From positions 147,311,001 through 147,375,000 of the forward strand of contig NC_084461.1 in NCBI RefSeq assembly GCF_027409185.1: a stretch of 64,000 nt of DNA, written 5' to 3'. Origin of the DNA: Cynocephalus volans. Taxonomy: Eukaryota; Chordata; Mammalia; Dermoptera; Cynocephalidae. Numbering within the stretch: position 1 is the stretch's first letter; every line of letters starts with the position of its first letter. Positions 13,340-24,115 of this stretch are shown here, piece after piece. A model generated the notes under the pieces. It made no database searches, was not told the DNA's origin, and was given only the letters and a program-made list of their open reading frames with translations. The position numbers and the translations under genes were made by a program.

Positions 13340-14815
13340 TCTCTCATTCTGTCTTGCTGCGCATTACCATAACCCTGTCTAAAGTGTTCTTGAGGACATC
13401 CTTGCAGCATTTTCTTCTTCCTACTACTAGATCATTCTCATCAGCACACAAATGGTATTATTTCTCCTGCATTAAAACAACAAAATCTTTTCTTGATGTC
13501 ACAGTTTTGTCTGATACCCTCCAATTCTTTGCTTCTAATTTCCACCAAAACTCTTTAAAATGATGCTCATACCAACATGATCCAATTCCTCTGTTCACAT
13601 TCTGTCTTAGGCTCAGTTCAATAAGACTTCGACCACACCACTCGACCAACACTGCATTTGTCAAGGTTAACATGGGTCTTCTTTTCTGAATTTTTCTCCA
13701 TTCTTCATGAACTAATCCAGTGTGATGACTTTAAAAACCACACTCCTTACTAATCATTCTGTCTTCTTTGCTAGTCTCTCCTTGTCTCTTCACCCTCTTG
13801 AGATTGAAGTGAGTCCTGGTTGTCTTCTTTCCTGTATTTACCGTTCACTCTTCATGATCTCATCTACTTTGAAGGCTTTAAATACCATTGATCGATGACA
13901 ATCCCAAATTTATATCTTCAACACAAACACTGCTCTTGAACTCCAAACTCATATAACCAATGCCCACTGGACATATATACTTGAGCGTGTCATATGCAGT
14001 GCAATGTTCACAGGCCCCAAACTAAACTTCTGACCTCCCTGCACTCCTCCACTGCTGCCTTTCCCATTCTCTGACTGCTCTTTTCCTCACATACTCACAT
14101 CCAGTTCTTTAGGAAACCTTTCTGCCTCTACCTACAAAATACATCTAGAATCCAACCATTTCTAATCACCTGCAGGGCTACCATCCCAATACCAGCCACT
14201 ACCACCATCTCTAATCTAAATTACTGCAAAAGCCTCCTAGCTGGCCATCTTGCTTCTTTCTTTGCCTGCTACCCCCACTCCAACTATTTTCAGAGGAAGT
14301 CCACTAAAATTCAAGTCTGATCATGTCGTTCCTCTGCTTAACACCCTGCAATGGTTTCCTATTTTGCTTAAATGCATCCACTCTTAGAATAGCCTACTTC
14401 ACTTTCTGACCATATCTTCCATACACCCCCCACCTTTAGAGCTTATGCCATGCATGTTCCCCCTACCTGGAGTACCCTCACCCAGAGAACCAGGTAGTAA
14501 ATTCCCTCACCTCTTTCTAATGTGACCTTCTCCATGACCACCTATCCTGACCATCTATTTGCCTCACCCAACTACTTGTCTACTTCTATAGTTCCTTATT
14601 CTAGGCTATTTTTCTTAATATTTATTGCCTTTTAAAGTATTATTTACTTTACTTGTCTATTTTATCATTTATCTACTGTTTTCCAACCTAGAATATACAT
14701 TTCTTGAGGCCAGAGATCTTTATCTGGTTTCTTGACTAATGTATCTCAAAGGATCTAAGGCATCACCTGACAAACAGAAGGAGATTAATAAATATTTGCT
14801 GAATCTGTAAATAAA
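13340..14815 (+). mobile_element. Long L2 relic (RT region through 3' end)
   Basis: A decayed YADD-box region lies near 13876-13915 (GGCTTTAAATACCATTGATC). It is followed by L2 milestones: TTACTGCAAAAGCCTCCTAG, GATCATGTCGTTCCTCTGC, ATGTTCCCCCTACCTGGAGT, GTGACCTTCTCCATGACCAC, CCAGAGATCTTTATCTGG and the end AATAAATATTTGCTGAATC. The left limit is uncertain because similarity fades upstream of about 13.8 kb. Confidence 0.7.
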
Positions 14816-15639
14816 CACTCTCTTAGAGATGGAACTCTGCACTATGGCATGTGTCTTTTATTTCTTTTTCTTCCTTTTTTTTTTTTTTGCATTATAAACA
14901 CAAAGATATTTATATTCATCATTTAGTAAATTGAATAGTACTTATTTTTCTTAGCATGACTATGCTTTACTTTATATGCCAATTTATGTTTTCTGTGATT
15001 ATGACACCTTAATTTCCCCTTGTTTTTACTCTTTTGTTTAAGACTTTTATCTCCCATCTAACTTTCCTTGATGGGAAATCTCACATTGGTCCGAGGCTCC
15101 TTTGACCCACTTTACAGACTATCCAGATGGAATGTATCTTTGAGATAATATACTCTAACTACTTTATCCATAGAGACCCTTATGACACACAGAGGTAAAC
15201 AATTTTCTATTTAGTTATAAAACAGAGCTCCAGTTCTTTTGGTTTTGATCTCTTTTCATTAGAAACCAAGATGGCAAACACATGGCTCACTCTATCTTTC
15301 ATCTTCTATGAGACCAACATTGCTTTTCCAGCAGAACAATCTTTCATAGACAGTCTCGTGGAAGGAGGCCTTAGAAATAGGGACCAAAGCACAAACAGAC
15401 TTTTCAACATAGGAAGAGCTCAGACAATAAAGTCAGAATTACAATCCCCAGTGCCATTTCAGGGGAATGGCAGGAAACTAAGTTGGGACCTGGGATGGTG
15501 GTGAAGCAAAATGACCTATTTAATACTAAAACATTGTATCCCAGGTCATATTTGAAGAATTTAAGTTACAGGGCACAAGTCTTATGATGCCTATCATGCA
15601 GCACAGTTTTCCAGGCTATTATTAAACTGGTATTTATTT

Positions 15640-15715
15640 CCCTTAAGCTAACTTTTATTGAGCCGTTGGTATGTGTTAGGCATTATTTGATTTAATACTA
15701 TTTAATTCTAAACCT
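15640..15715 (-). mobile_element. MIR fragment
   Basis: TTTTATTGAGCCGTTGGTAT and GTGTTAGGCATTATTTGATT match the antisense MIR 3' region. Only this short piece is recognisable. Confidence 0.4.
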
Positions 15716-16129
15716 AAATTTGAACACAAACCACTATGCAGCAATGCCTTCGCACCACATTTGATAAGGGGTTGAAAGTAAGGCTGCTTAAATATATCTA
15801 GCTTTAGGTTGCTGTTGATTTAAGAATTTGCACAGAGTCAACCCTATAGATACAATGATATGAACGTATTTGTGAGGGAAAGCTAGAGTAAGCTGATTTA
15901 GAACTAAGATAGGATGCTAATTTAAAAAAAAAAGTTTTTAAAAATTTCTCCCAAGCTATACAAGTTTGAATTTTTAAGACTACTTGATAGATTATTCATG
16001 AGACAACACCTAAATGACACTAAAAATAACTTTTTCACAAATATCTTTTGGGGTCAGTGATTTCACTAACAGAGACAAACCTCAAATTCGCCAATACAAT
16101 ACATAAGTAAATTTTGGAACATCAGAGAA

Positions 16130-16700
16130 CTTAGGGGGATGACACATGTCTTCTAAAATCGTTGCCCTTTGTCACAGAGGGGCTCATGTAATGAGAAGTA
16201 CCATGTTTCACAGCAAAAGCAGTTGGTTTCACATCAAACTGAATGTGGAATGATAGGGATCGCTGAAAATTTGCCGGCCTGGCAGTGAATTAGTTTTTCG
16301 GTGTCCTCAGGGATAGACTGCCCTGTGAGAATTTGAACCTATCAGTTACCTGTCAAATTTCATTTGACACCTCATCCAAAATTTAAAAAGGGCTGCCATC
16401 TGAAGTCGGAGATGTTCTTGGAGGAAAGGAAAAGGCTATTTCTTTCTGGGCTTGCAGGATTGAAGCTGCCAACTGCTTCTAGTGGGGGAGGCTTGCTGGC
16501 AGCCCTACACCGAGCAAACTTCACAGATATTACGGCTTTCTAATGTAAGCAATTCTTTCACAGCCCCTAAATTCATTTTTGTCTCTCTCTTCTAGACAGA
16601 GGGCCCCCAGAGGCATGAAATCCCTAAGGGGACATTTAACACAACTTGCAGAACTGCCACTGGAATGTCAGTTGGCAGAGGTTACAACTTGTAACTCCGA
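16130..16700. other. Repeat-free block, possible conserved non-coding element
   Basis: This segment lacks recognisable repeats, is less AT-rich than its flanks, and contains TGTCAAAT-TTC-ATTTGACA (16351-16369), a perfect 8-bp palindrome with TGTCA/TGACA half-sites as used by TALE homeodomain factors. Conservation cannot be judged from one sequence. Confidence 0.3.
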
Positions 16701-18300
16701 GGTTTCTTAACCACAATTGATTTTTCTTTTTCCTTCTTGTCTTTTTCTGGACATAAAAAAAAAAAAAAAAATCTTATCCAGAATATCTTGCATTTGCCCC
16801 CTTTTGCATAATGTGAGGTTTTGTTTATTTGTGAATAAATACAGTTCATGGCTAGTCATTTCTGCACATCCTGCCGAAGTGTTCCTCACTGGAAATGTTC
16901 TCACACTAGGCTGACAGTTCACACCCTGAAGTTGGTGTTTTCTAGAGGCTCCCACATCCCAATCTTGCCCTACTCTGGCTAACAGCCTTAAATGGCTTAT
17001 ATGAGTGAGGGCTTCAACAGTTTGGAAACTGCCCTGAGACAAGGACCCCTTGATGGATTCATGATTGACCTCTTGATTATCCACGGCCATTCGAGGAAGA
17101 TTAAAAGGGCATGGCATGAGAGGTACATTAGCTGCAATCAATCTGCTGCTCCCTTCTCCTTCTTCCTTTCTCCTTCACACAGACTGATTCATCAAAGGAC
17201 ATCTGCAATGCCTCATTTCAGAGATCCTGGCTTCAAAGCCAGGCTTTATTTTACAAAGAGAAAAATACCAAAGTCTTTCGCTAGATCCCTTCAGGGCCAA
17301 AGAGGGGGGAAAAGAAAATCATTCTCTAATTGTCACTTCTATGCTGTCTTTGGGGAAAAAGAAAAAAAGGAAAAAAAAAAAAAAAGGATAAGTGCATATG
17401 TAAGGGCAATGATTTGAAAAGAGTAAAGGAAAAACTACTTACTTTTGTTTTATCCCACCATAATGTCTTTGTTAGTTTCTCTGGGTTAGTCATTGGTACC
17501 AAATATGGATGCTTAAAAAACTACAGAGGGCATATAAAGGTTTTAATTTAAACATTAGCTTCTTGGGTAAATGAAGGTAGGTTCCTGCCTTTGCAATATA
17601 ATTCACACAGGGCCATTTTTTTTCTTGTTCCATTATTTCATTGAGCTTCTGTGATCACAAGTCTCCTTTTGAAGTTGGTTGGAACTCTGAGCAATGTTAG
17701 ATTCCCTGGGTCTTGGAGTAAAAGGAGTAATAGATCTATAACCTCACAGTTCGAAAGGCTCTCTCTTTCTCTCTCTCTTTCCCTGAGGTCTTCATCAGTG
17801 CTCTGGAAATGGCTGGAATTTGTATAACTTCTGAAGTTTGATCTGTCACACTAGCTTGCTAAATGATAGGAATTTTAATGAACAGTGTGACATAGGTGCA
17901 AAACAGAAATTCAACCCAGGTTGGATTTTGATTCAGGTTATCCTTTTAGACAGATTAAACAACCCAAGAAATACAAAACCAAATTAACCATATACAGTCT
18001 CCCAATATGTGACTCTCTTAAGGAAGTGATTGAATAAGAGAAGTCACACAATATAGATTTCCATGCCAGAGTTAATCATTCAATCCATCTGATTGTTGGT
18101 CCCCTCTTAGTCCCATCTCTGTCCTGGTGAGCAATGCCAAAACTGATGTGATCAGCAGCCACCATAGGGACCTCGTCCTCTCCATTACCACGCAAACTTG
18201 AGGGCCACAAGCTCATTAGGTGTTCTTACAATAGGAAAAAAGAAAGGTATAGTCAGTTTGATGAAAGAAAAAAGAATCACTGACCCAAGGTGTGTAGAAG

Positions 18301-18390
18301 AGGGTGACCAATCATACCATTTTGCCCAGATCTGTGTGGTTTCCTGAGAGTTGGGACTTCCCATGCTAAAAAGGGACAGTTGGTCACCCT
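18301..18390. mobile_element. 90-bp palindromic MITE with 11-bp perfect TIRs
   Basis: It begins AGGGTGACCAA and ends TTGGTCACCCT, perfect inverted repeats. The interior (CATACCATTTTGCCC and a GGGACAG block) is partly self-complementary. I recall similar AGGGTGACCA palindromes in mammals but not the family name. No clear TSD is visible. Confidence 0.6.
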
Positions 18391-20747
18391 GATCTGGAAG
18401 CTTGAGTTCTAGCACCAGCTCTCTTACTTCTTCATTATTGGTTTCCTGTTCCTTTTTTCTATATTGAATGCATGGGAGTAGATCAGAGGTTTTAAAATTG
18501 ATTGTCAGATGCCGCATCCAGTCTACAAATACATTTTATTGGGCTACATACATGAAGATGCAAAAAAAGTATGAGATTTTGCATAAAAAGCTTGACTTAT
18601 TTTTAAAGCTTGTCTTGAAAAGTAAGAAGGTATGGTGACAGTGGGTCCATATGCATACCAGGCAATAGCAATCATCTGGAGTTGAACAGCATCTACCCAT
18701 AACATGGACATAATATGTCTCCTCACTTACCTACCTTAACTGTCCAGGTCCTGCATGTATTTGAATATGCAGCTCCTGGACTAGATCAGAGATTGGCAAT
18801 AAGTCTGCATGGGTCCCACCTAGCTTGGAGTAATGGACCTTAATCAAATTTCAGGAAGAAAGATTGCTTCTGTGCTGCTAATTCTCAACTGTGCCCAAAT
18901 ATGAATGTAATAGTGGCCTGAAAACCCAAAATGCCCATCTTCTCCTTGGCATTTTCCCCTAAGAATTCATAAAGCTTAAAGGAGCTCTGAAGTCTCTTGT
19001 AGCTCTAAGATTTTGTAAACTAAAAGCTGGAAATGGCCTATTTTTCACCTCTCATCGAAAATACATGTTGTTTTATCCTTTTGATCACTGAAATACTTCC
19101 TACTTAAAATATGTGAGAAGTGTAAGCCTAACCAGTTTACTCTGATTGCAAATCAACTGTTTCCTCCAATATGCTTTTCTGAATTGGGAAAAATGGGGCT
19201 CTTACAGATCAATATGTGGCATTCTGCATGTTGTGATCAATTGGTGATTAAGTGAAAACGGTTTAGCTTAATTTGCTTTGAAAAGCTGTGCCTGCGCTGA
19301 TAAAGTGTAGAAGCATTTCTGAGATGAGATACATGGAACAGATGTTTAGTATAAAATATTGATAGCACAGAGAAGAGATAAGCTTGGTATTTAATTTGTC
19401 TTAATATTTCCATTGCTACAAATTCAACAGCTTTTATCTTACTGGGTAATTACAACTTTTTGTCCCCCTTGGCATAAGATAAGATAGACTTTTTTCAGTT
19501 TTCTGTCACATTTAAACTCTTTATGCCCTTCTTCTCTCTTCGTTCTTTTTTCCTCCCCTAGGTATTGGTTTCTTTATTTTAATTTCAATTGCAATCTTCA
19601 CTTAAAAGATTAGAGAACTTGTTTGTAAAAGTTGACAGTTTTCTTGCCTTAGAGTTTTTAGACATGTTACCCCTGAAAATGAAGTGTACCAATTAGGATG
19701 TAGGTTGGCTGTTCTAGGAGGTCATAGACTGCAGAGATTCAAACAATAGTGGAGTTTGTTTATTTGCTTTTTTCTTTTTCATGTGACAATCAGGCCAGGT
19801 AGATGTATCTACTCAATGAGAACATTTAGGAAAACTTGCTGGACAGTCGGTTCTGCCTTCCTTGACATACGGCTTTCTTTACTTGATAAACATCTGGTGC
19901 TCCTTTTACAGCTGCTTTTTAGGCAATAGGAAAAGACTTGGAATTAGGTGGGTAAAAAGTCCAAGGCTAGCAACTTGTCTTTACGGAAGTGACCCGGAAG
20001 GTGTGCATATCAAGTCCACTCATTTATCATTGGCTCTCTGTAAACATGTTCACATCTAACTGGAACAGAGTCTACACAATCATTTTACCAATGGGAAAAG
20101 AGTGGACTTCCTCTTCTAGTAATCTGGCAAAGCAGATATCCTGAGAGGTCCTCTTAAAAAATGTCCAGAAGAACATCATAAAATAATATCATTATTGTGT
20201 TGCTGGGATCAAGGACATGAGGAAAATCTCTAAAGGACAAAGGAAAGAGGGACAGAAATTAAACAATGAATGGAAATAAAGGCTGTGAGCTGTGAGTGCA
20301 CAGACTGGCCCTCTTGAGTGGATCCTAAGTCTTGGGACTGCCTGTCATAGATTTTCAGGATGAAGTCAGAATGGGACTGGAGTAGACCAAGTCAATAGTG
20401 ACCCTCGGCTCATGGAAAGAGCAACTGAATAAAAGGGAACATTTGAATAAAACAACAACAACAACAACAACAGCTGCAGCAGCACCTCAATTTAAGCCTT
20501 CGGATTTTCCGCAGGTAAAAACAACCAAATACGATTGTCCATTCAAATATCCCCAAATGTGCCAGAAAATGTGTGTTGTAAGTGAGAATGAGCAGAAACA
20601 ATAAATGAAAAATTTAGTTCCCCAAGTACTTCAGATATCACAGCTACGAAATACACAGTATAAATGCAAACATAGGAATGTCTAATCAAATAAAAGATGG
20701 GATCGCACAAATGGGGAACCAAAAAGAAACTTTTTAAAAAAAAAAGA
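18391..20747. other. No gene recognised
   Basis: AT-rich sequence without a repeat I can name, except the ACA microsatellite at 20451-20471. Confidence 0.5.
20451..20471 (+). repeat. (ACA)7 microsatellite
   Basis: AAC/ACA triplet repeat followed by CAGCTGCAGCAGCACC. Confidence 0.9.
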
Positions 20748-20895
20748 GGGCCGGCCCCGTGGCTCACTCAGGAGAGTGCTGGCTGGTAGCACCAAGGCGG
20801 CTCGTAGCGCCGAGGCCACAGGTTCGGATCCTGTATAGGGATGGCCGGTGCGCTCACTGGCTGAGCGTGGTGCAGACGGCACCAAGCCAAGGGTT
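20748..20895 (+). mobile_element. tRNA-derived SINE, colugo CYN-like, lacking its 3' end
   Basis: It begins GGGCCGGCCCCGTGGCTCAC (an A-box region like tRNA-Ile), has the B box GGTTCGGATCC at 20821-20831, and then a second tRNA-like unit, GATGGCCGGTGCGCTCAC. It stops at CCAAGGGTTA without the usual 3' segment or A tail. The A-to-B box spacing is enlarged by an imperfect internal duplication (GTAGCACCAAGGCGGC then GTAGCGCCGAGGCC). No clear TSD was found. An A10 run lies just upstream. Loss of the 3' end is unusual for an L1-mobilised SINE and suggests a later deletion. Confidence 0.8.
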
Positions 20896-21392
20896 ATTTA
20901 GAAATGAAATACAATTCTTAAAATTACAAAAACAACTCAGAAAATATAACAAGAAAATAATGACAGTAACTTGTACAAGAATGAGACTGGGTTTTGGATA
21001 GAGGTAGAAAGTAACTCTAGGCCACACTTCATTTCCTGGGCCCTAAAGCACTTCTCATTTGGGCCTAGAATATTGCATATTGTTTTAGGAAGAGAGTTTT
21101 CATCCATCCCTAGTGTTCACCCTTTTAACCAAAGTCACTGGGACTCAATCAAGGAGACCAGAACTTTTTCATCCTCACTTATAAAACAGTTTTCCATCTT
21201 TAGAACCACATCTCCATTTCCAAAGAGAGTATTTGCTTTATATTTGCATAACTAAAAGGCTCAGTTAGATGGCTTTTGGAGAACAAAGGAACATTCTGTC
21301 TAAAGAAACACAGTATTGAAGTTTCTGACACTTGAGAGTTAGAAACCACTTAGCTGCTTTTAACTATCACATTAACTCTCTCCCCCCTCCGA

Positions 21393-21421
21393 CCCCCCCC
21401 CCCCCCCCCCCCCCCCCCCCC
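21393..21421. repeat. C29 homopolymer
   Basis: Twenty-nine uninterrupted C residues follow a pyrimidine-rich TCTCTCCCCCCTCCGA. Long C/G homopolymers are rare in mammals. The length is likely unstable in the genome and in sequencing. Confidence 0.95.
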
Positions 21422-21814
21422 GCCAAGTTTATAACCATAAAGAATTGAAAAATCTTAGGGTCTGTAACCAGCAGGACACTTGAAGCAGTGGCCACACTAG
21501 CTTAGTAGTTCCCTGCTCTCGGTTGTATGAAATCTAGTAAAGCAGAAGACTCAGGTTGAACTGGGAGATTTTTCTGTCTATACTACATTGTATGATTATG
21601 AAACTGACAAAAGGGCACAATGTCAGAAGTTTATTTGTTTTAAAGTAGCATTCAGGGTATTATGCCTTGTATGTTTTTTAGTAAATACACTTGGGACTGA
21701 ACATTGTAGACTCAGACAGTTACTGTGTCACCTTAAAATTCCTACTTAAAGTTGCAATAGAGATTGCTGATCTCGCTATAGCCCTCTGTATTTAGATACC
21801 AAAATTGTGTTATG

Positions 21815-22000
21815 TCATTTTTTCCTATTTAATTCTTAGGAAACTCTCTGCTAGTGTTTATTATCTTCCTAATTTATAGAAGAGGAAACTGAGGCACAAT
21901 ATGTAGCTAAGAAATTTGAGAACCATGACTTGAGTTTTATTCTTCTCCCTATAATGTCTGTGTTATTTACATTATACTGTGCTTTCTTCTTTACTTATGG
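21815..22000 (-). mobile_element. MIR fragment
   Basis: TTTATTATCTTCCTAATTTA followed by AGAAGAGGAAACTGAGGCAC is the antisense MIR core. The remainder is diverged. Confidence 0.55.
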
Positions 22001-22055
22001 TAGAAGTGTTATGCATAATTTAAGTTTTAAAAAAATTGTGATTCATAGTTTACAT

Positions 22056-22454
22056 TGTTAAGGGACGCCCCAACCCCTACTGACCTTAACATATGCATTC
22101 TGCTTCTGTACAAGTTGCTTGCTAAAATAAATGGGGGAATAAACAGAGTAGCATGGTCAACGCCATTTTAGGCGGCTCTGCCATTTTAGCCTGAAAAGTC
22201 CCTATGGGGAATCCAGGGTGCGGAGGGGCTACAGGGCTACCCACAAAATTAGCTTATGTATCGCTGGCTTGCTTGCATTGGCTAGATTGTGTCAGGTGCG
22301 AAAAATTCCCGCCTAGCTAAAAATAAAAGCTGTGAGAGATAGCACTTCGATTGGCCTGCGTAGCCCTGGCTGCCAGAAATAAACTCTTTTCCCTTTCCTA
22401 TCACCCAGTTCTCGTGGGCAAATTTCTTTTACCCGTCAGACGTTGGCCATAACA
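22056..22454 (+). mobile_element. Class I (gammaretrovirus-like) ERV solo LTR with 4-bp TSD
   Basis: This 399-bp element begins TGTTAAGGG and ends ATAACA, so it has TG...CA termini. It is flanked by a 4-bp duplication, ACAT (22052-22055 and 22455-22458), as expected for class I ERVs. It is richer in CpG than its surroundings. It has a TATA-like AAAATAAAAG near 22319-22328 and an AATAAA signal at 22378-22383, both in the + orientation. No internal retroviral sequence or second LTR follows, so it is a solo LTR left by recombination. It lies 0.73 kb upstream of the ZCCHC9 retrocopy on the same strand. I did not recognise the family. Confidence 0.75.
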
Positions 22455-22851
22455 ACATAATGGCTCTCAGTTGTCCAGAATCAATAAAGTGTGTGTTTAG
22501 TGGACGGTTGTATATGGGAAGTCAGGAAACAGTGGTTCATGTAAATCTCTGCAATTAATCAGCTGTATGATATTGAGCTGGTCATACAATTGCATTTGGG
22601 CCGGGGTTACTCATATGCAATTGAAGAGTTTTCTATTTGTTTTTTTCATTAACAATTACTAATGGTTTTTCCTGTTAAAAAAATTCTATGACACTTATAT
22701 ACTTTACCTCTAAAGTACATGTCCATACTTTTTCAGTTCAAAGCAGGTTATTTGTCTCAATATTTCCTTTTATGTTTTTAAGTTGTTTCAGTTTGTACAA
22801 GTCCCATTACATCTCTTGACCCACTTTTGCCAACTATTAACTATTAACTAT

Positions 22852-22880
22852 AATATGGTATAAAGGGATTATACCATATT
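22852..22880. repeat. Perfect 12-bp hairpin with 5-base loop
   Basis: AATATGGTATAA, AGGGA, TTATACCATATT. It lies between the ERV LTR and the ZCCHC9 retrocopy. Confidence 0.95.
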
Positions 22881-23291
22881 CCTTCGATATTCTATGGGTC
22901 TTGATATTTCTAGCTATTTGAGCCTAAATGGAGTCTGTCTATATCAGGAGAAACTATCTTTAAAATACATCACCATTAAAGAATGAAACAACATTACCTC
23001 AAAATACCCAACTAACTAAAATTCACAAATTGTATATAAAATTGAATTTTAAATGTCTTTTAAAATTAGGATTTGGATTTTATTTAGATTTGTTTATTTG
23101 TTATAACTTGCTTATTTACTTATTTTTTCCTTGTAAGAGGAATAGAATGAATTCTTTTTTAAAAAAAAAAAAGAAAAAGACCCCTAGTGCCGTGGCTGGA
23201 GGGAGATCGGGCTTCTCTGGCTCACTAACTCTGCTGCTCTGGAGGATTCACGCGCGCCGTGCTTGTCTTAAAGAGTGATAAGGTACATTGG

Positions 23292-23303
23292 ATGAAATCA
23301 TGA
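23292..23303 (+). promoter_or_regulatory. Three-codon uORF overlapping the ZCCHC9 start codon
   Basis: An upstream ATG at 23292 reads Met-Lys-Ser-stop. Its TGA (23301-23303) overlaps the main ATG (23300-23302) as ATGA. It is the only ATG I see in the 5'UTR of the retrocopy. Such a minimal uORF could favour termination-reinitiation or simply be leaky-scanned. Whether the parent gene shares it is not known from this window. Confidence 0.5.
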
Positions 23304-24115
23304 CCAGGTGGGCACGAGTTACTACCACACATAACAAGAGACCCTTGCCTGCAACATCATGGGAGAACATGAAGAAGGGACCCTTTGAGGGAGCAAGCCA
23401 AAACCTACCAAAGCGTAAACAACTTGAAGCCAATAGACTGTCCCTTAAAAATGATGCACCCCAAGCAAGACACAAAAAGAACAAAAAGAAAAAAGAGTAC
23501 TTAAATGAAGATGTGAATGGATTCATAGAGTACCTAAGACAGAACTCACAGGTGGTTCACAATGGGCAGATGATAGCAACAGACAGTCAGGAACTAAGGG
23601 ACGAAATTGTAGTTGCCTTAAAGAAAGACAGTCGACGGGAAGGAAGACGATTAAAACGACAAGCAGCAAAGAAAAATGCAATGGTATGTTTCCATTGTAG
23701 AAAACCTGGCCATGGAATTGCAGATTGCCCGGCTGCCCTTGAAAATCAAGATATGGGCACAGGAATATGTTATCGGTGTGGCTCCACAGAGCACGAAATA
23801 ACTAAGTGCAAGGCTAAAGTAGACCCAGCTCTTGGTGAATTTCCTTTTGCAAAATGTTTTGTTTGTGGGGAAATGGGGCATTTGTCCAGATCTTGTCCAG
23901 ATAATCCCAAAGGACTCTATGCTGATGGTGGTGGTTGCAAACTTTGTGGCTCTGTGGAACATTTTAAGAAAGATTGCCCTGAAAGTCAGAATTCAGATCG
24001 AATGGTCACAGTTGGTCGCTGGGCAAAGGGAATGAGTGCAGACTATGAAGAAATTTCGGATGCACCTAAACCACAGAAACCCAAAATAAAGATACCTAAA
24101 GTTGTTAATTTCTGA
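23300..24115 (+). CDS. ZCCHC9: Intact ZCCHC9-like retrogene ORF (271 aa, four CCHC zinc knuckles)
   Basis: This intronless ORF has the length and sequence I recall for mammalian ZCCHC9 (zinc finger CCHC domain-containing protein 9, 271 aa). ZCCHC9 is a nuclear/nucleolar protein with RNA-binding-type zinc knuckles. Residues 1-125 are basic, with Lys/Arg-rich runs at about 57-65 and 108-125. Four perfect C-x2-C-x4-H-x4-C knuckles follow at C130-C143, C157-C170, C186-C199 and C213-C226. The C-terminus is Pro/Lys-rich and ends KVVNF. The start is the ATG at 23300, which opens MTRWARV and has A at -3. The frame stays open four codons further upstream, but only to a TTG, so I did not use that. There is no frameshift or stop. 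The normal gene has introns, so this is a processed copy. Expression and function are unknown. It could be a young, not yet decayed pseudogene or a selected retrogene. Confidence 0.9.
   Translation: MTRWARVTTTHNKRPLPATSWENMKKGPFEGASQNLPKRKQLEANRLSLKNDAPQARHKKNKKKKEYLNEDVNGFIEYLRQNSQVVHNGQMIATDSQELRDEIVVALKKDSRREGRRLKRQAAKKNAMVCFHCRKPGHGIADCPAALENQDMGTGICYRCGSTEHEITKCKAKVDPALGEFPFAKCFVCGEMGHLSRSCPDNPKGLYADGGGCKLCGSVEHFKKDCPESQNSDRMVTVGRWAKGMSADYEEISDAPKPQKPKIKIPKVVNF

Noticed and set aside
16707..17417. Overlapping 144-aa and 141-aa frames on opposite strands
   Set aside because: Both translate homopolymer A/T runs (K- or F-rich segments) and lack any recognisable domain or promoter.
20748..20895. 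Functional tRNA gene
   Set aside because: The A and B boxes are there, but the sequence cannot form a mature tRNA cloverleaf (duplicated interval, second tRNA-like unit), so it is a SINE.
23288..23299. Four-codon N-terminal extension of the ZCCHC9 ORF
   Set aside because: It would start at TTG. The ATG at 23300 gives the 271-aa length and MTRWARV start expected for the family.
23651..23962. Minus-strand and frame-shifted open frames within the ZCCHC9 ORF
   Set aside because: They are shadows of a conserved coding sequence in another frame and have no support of their own.
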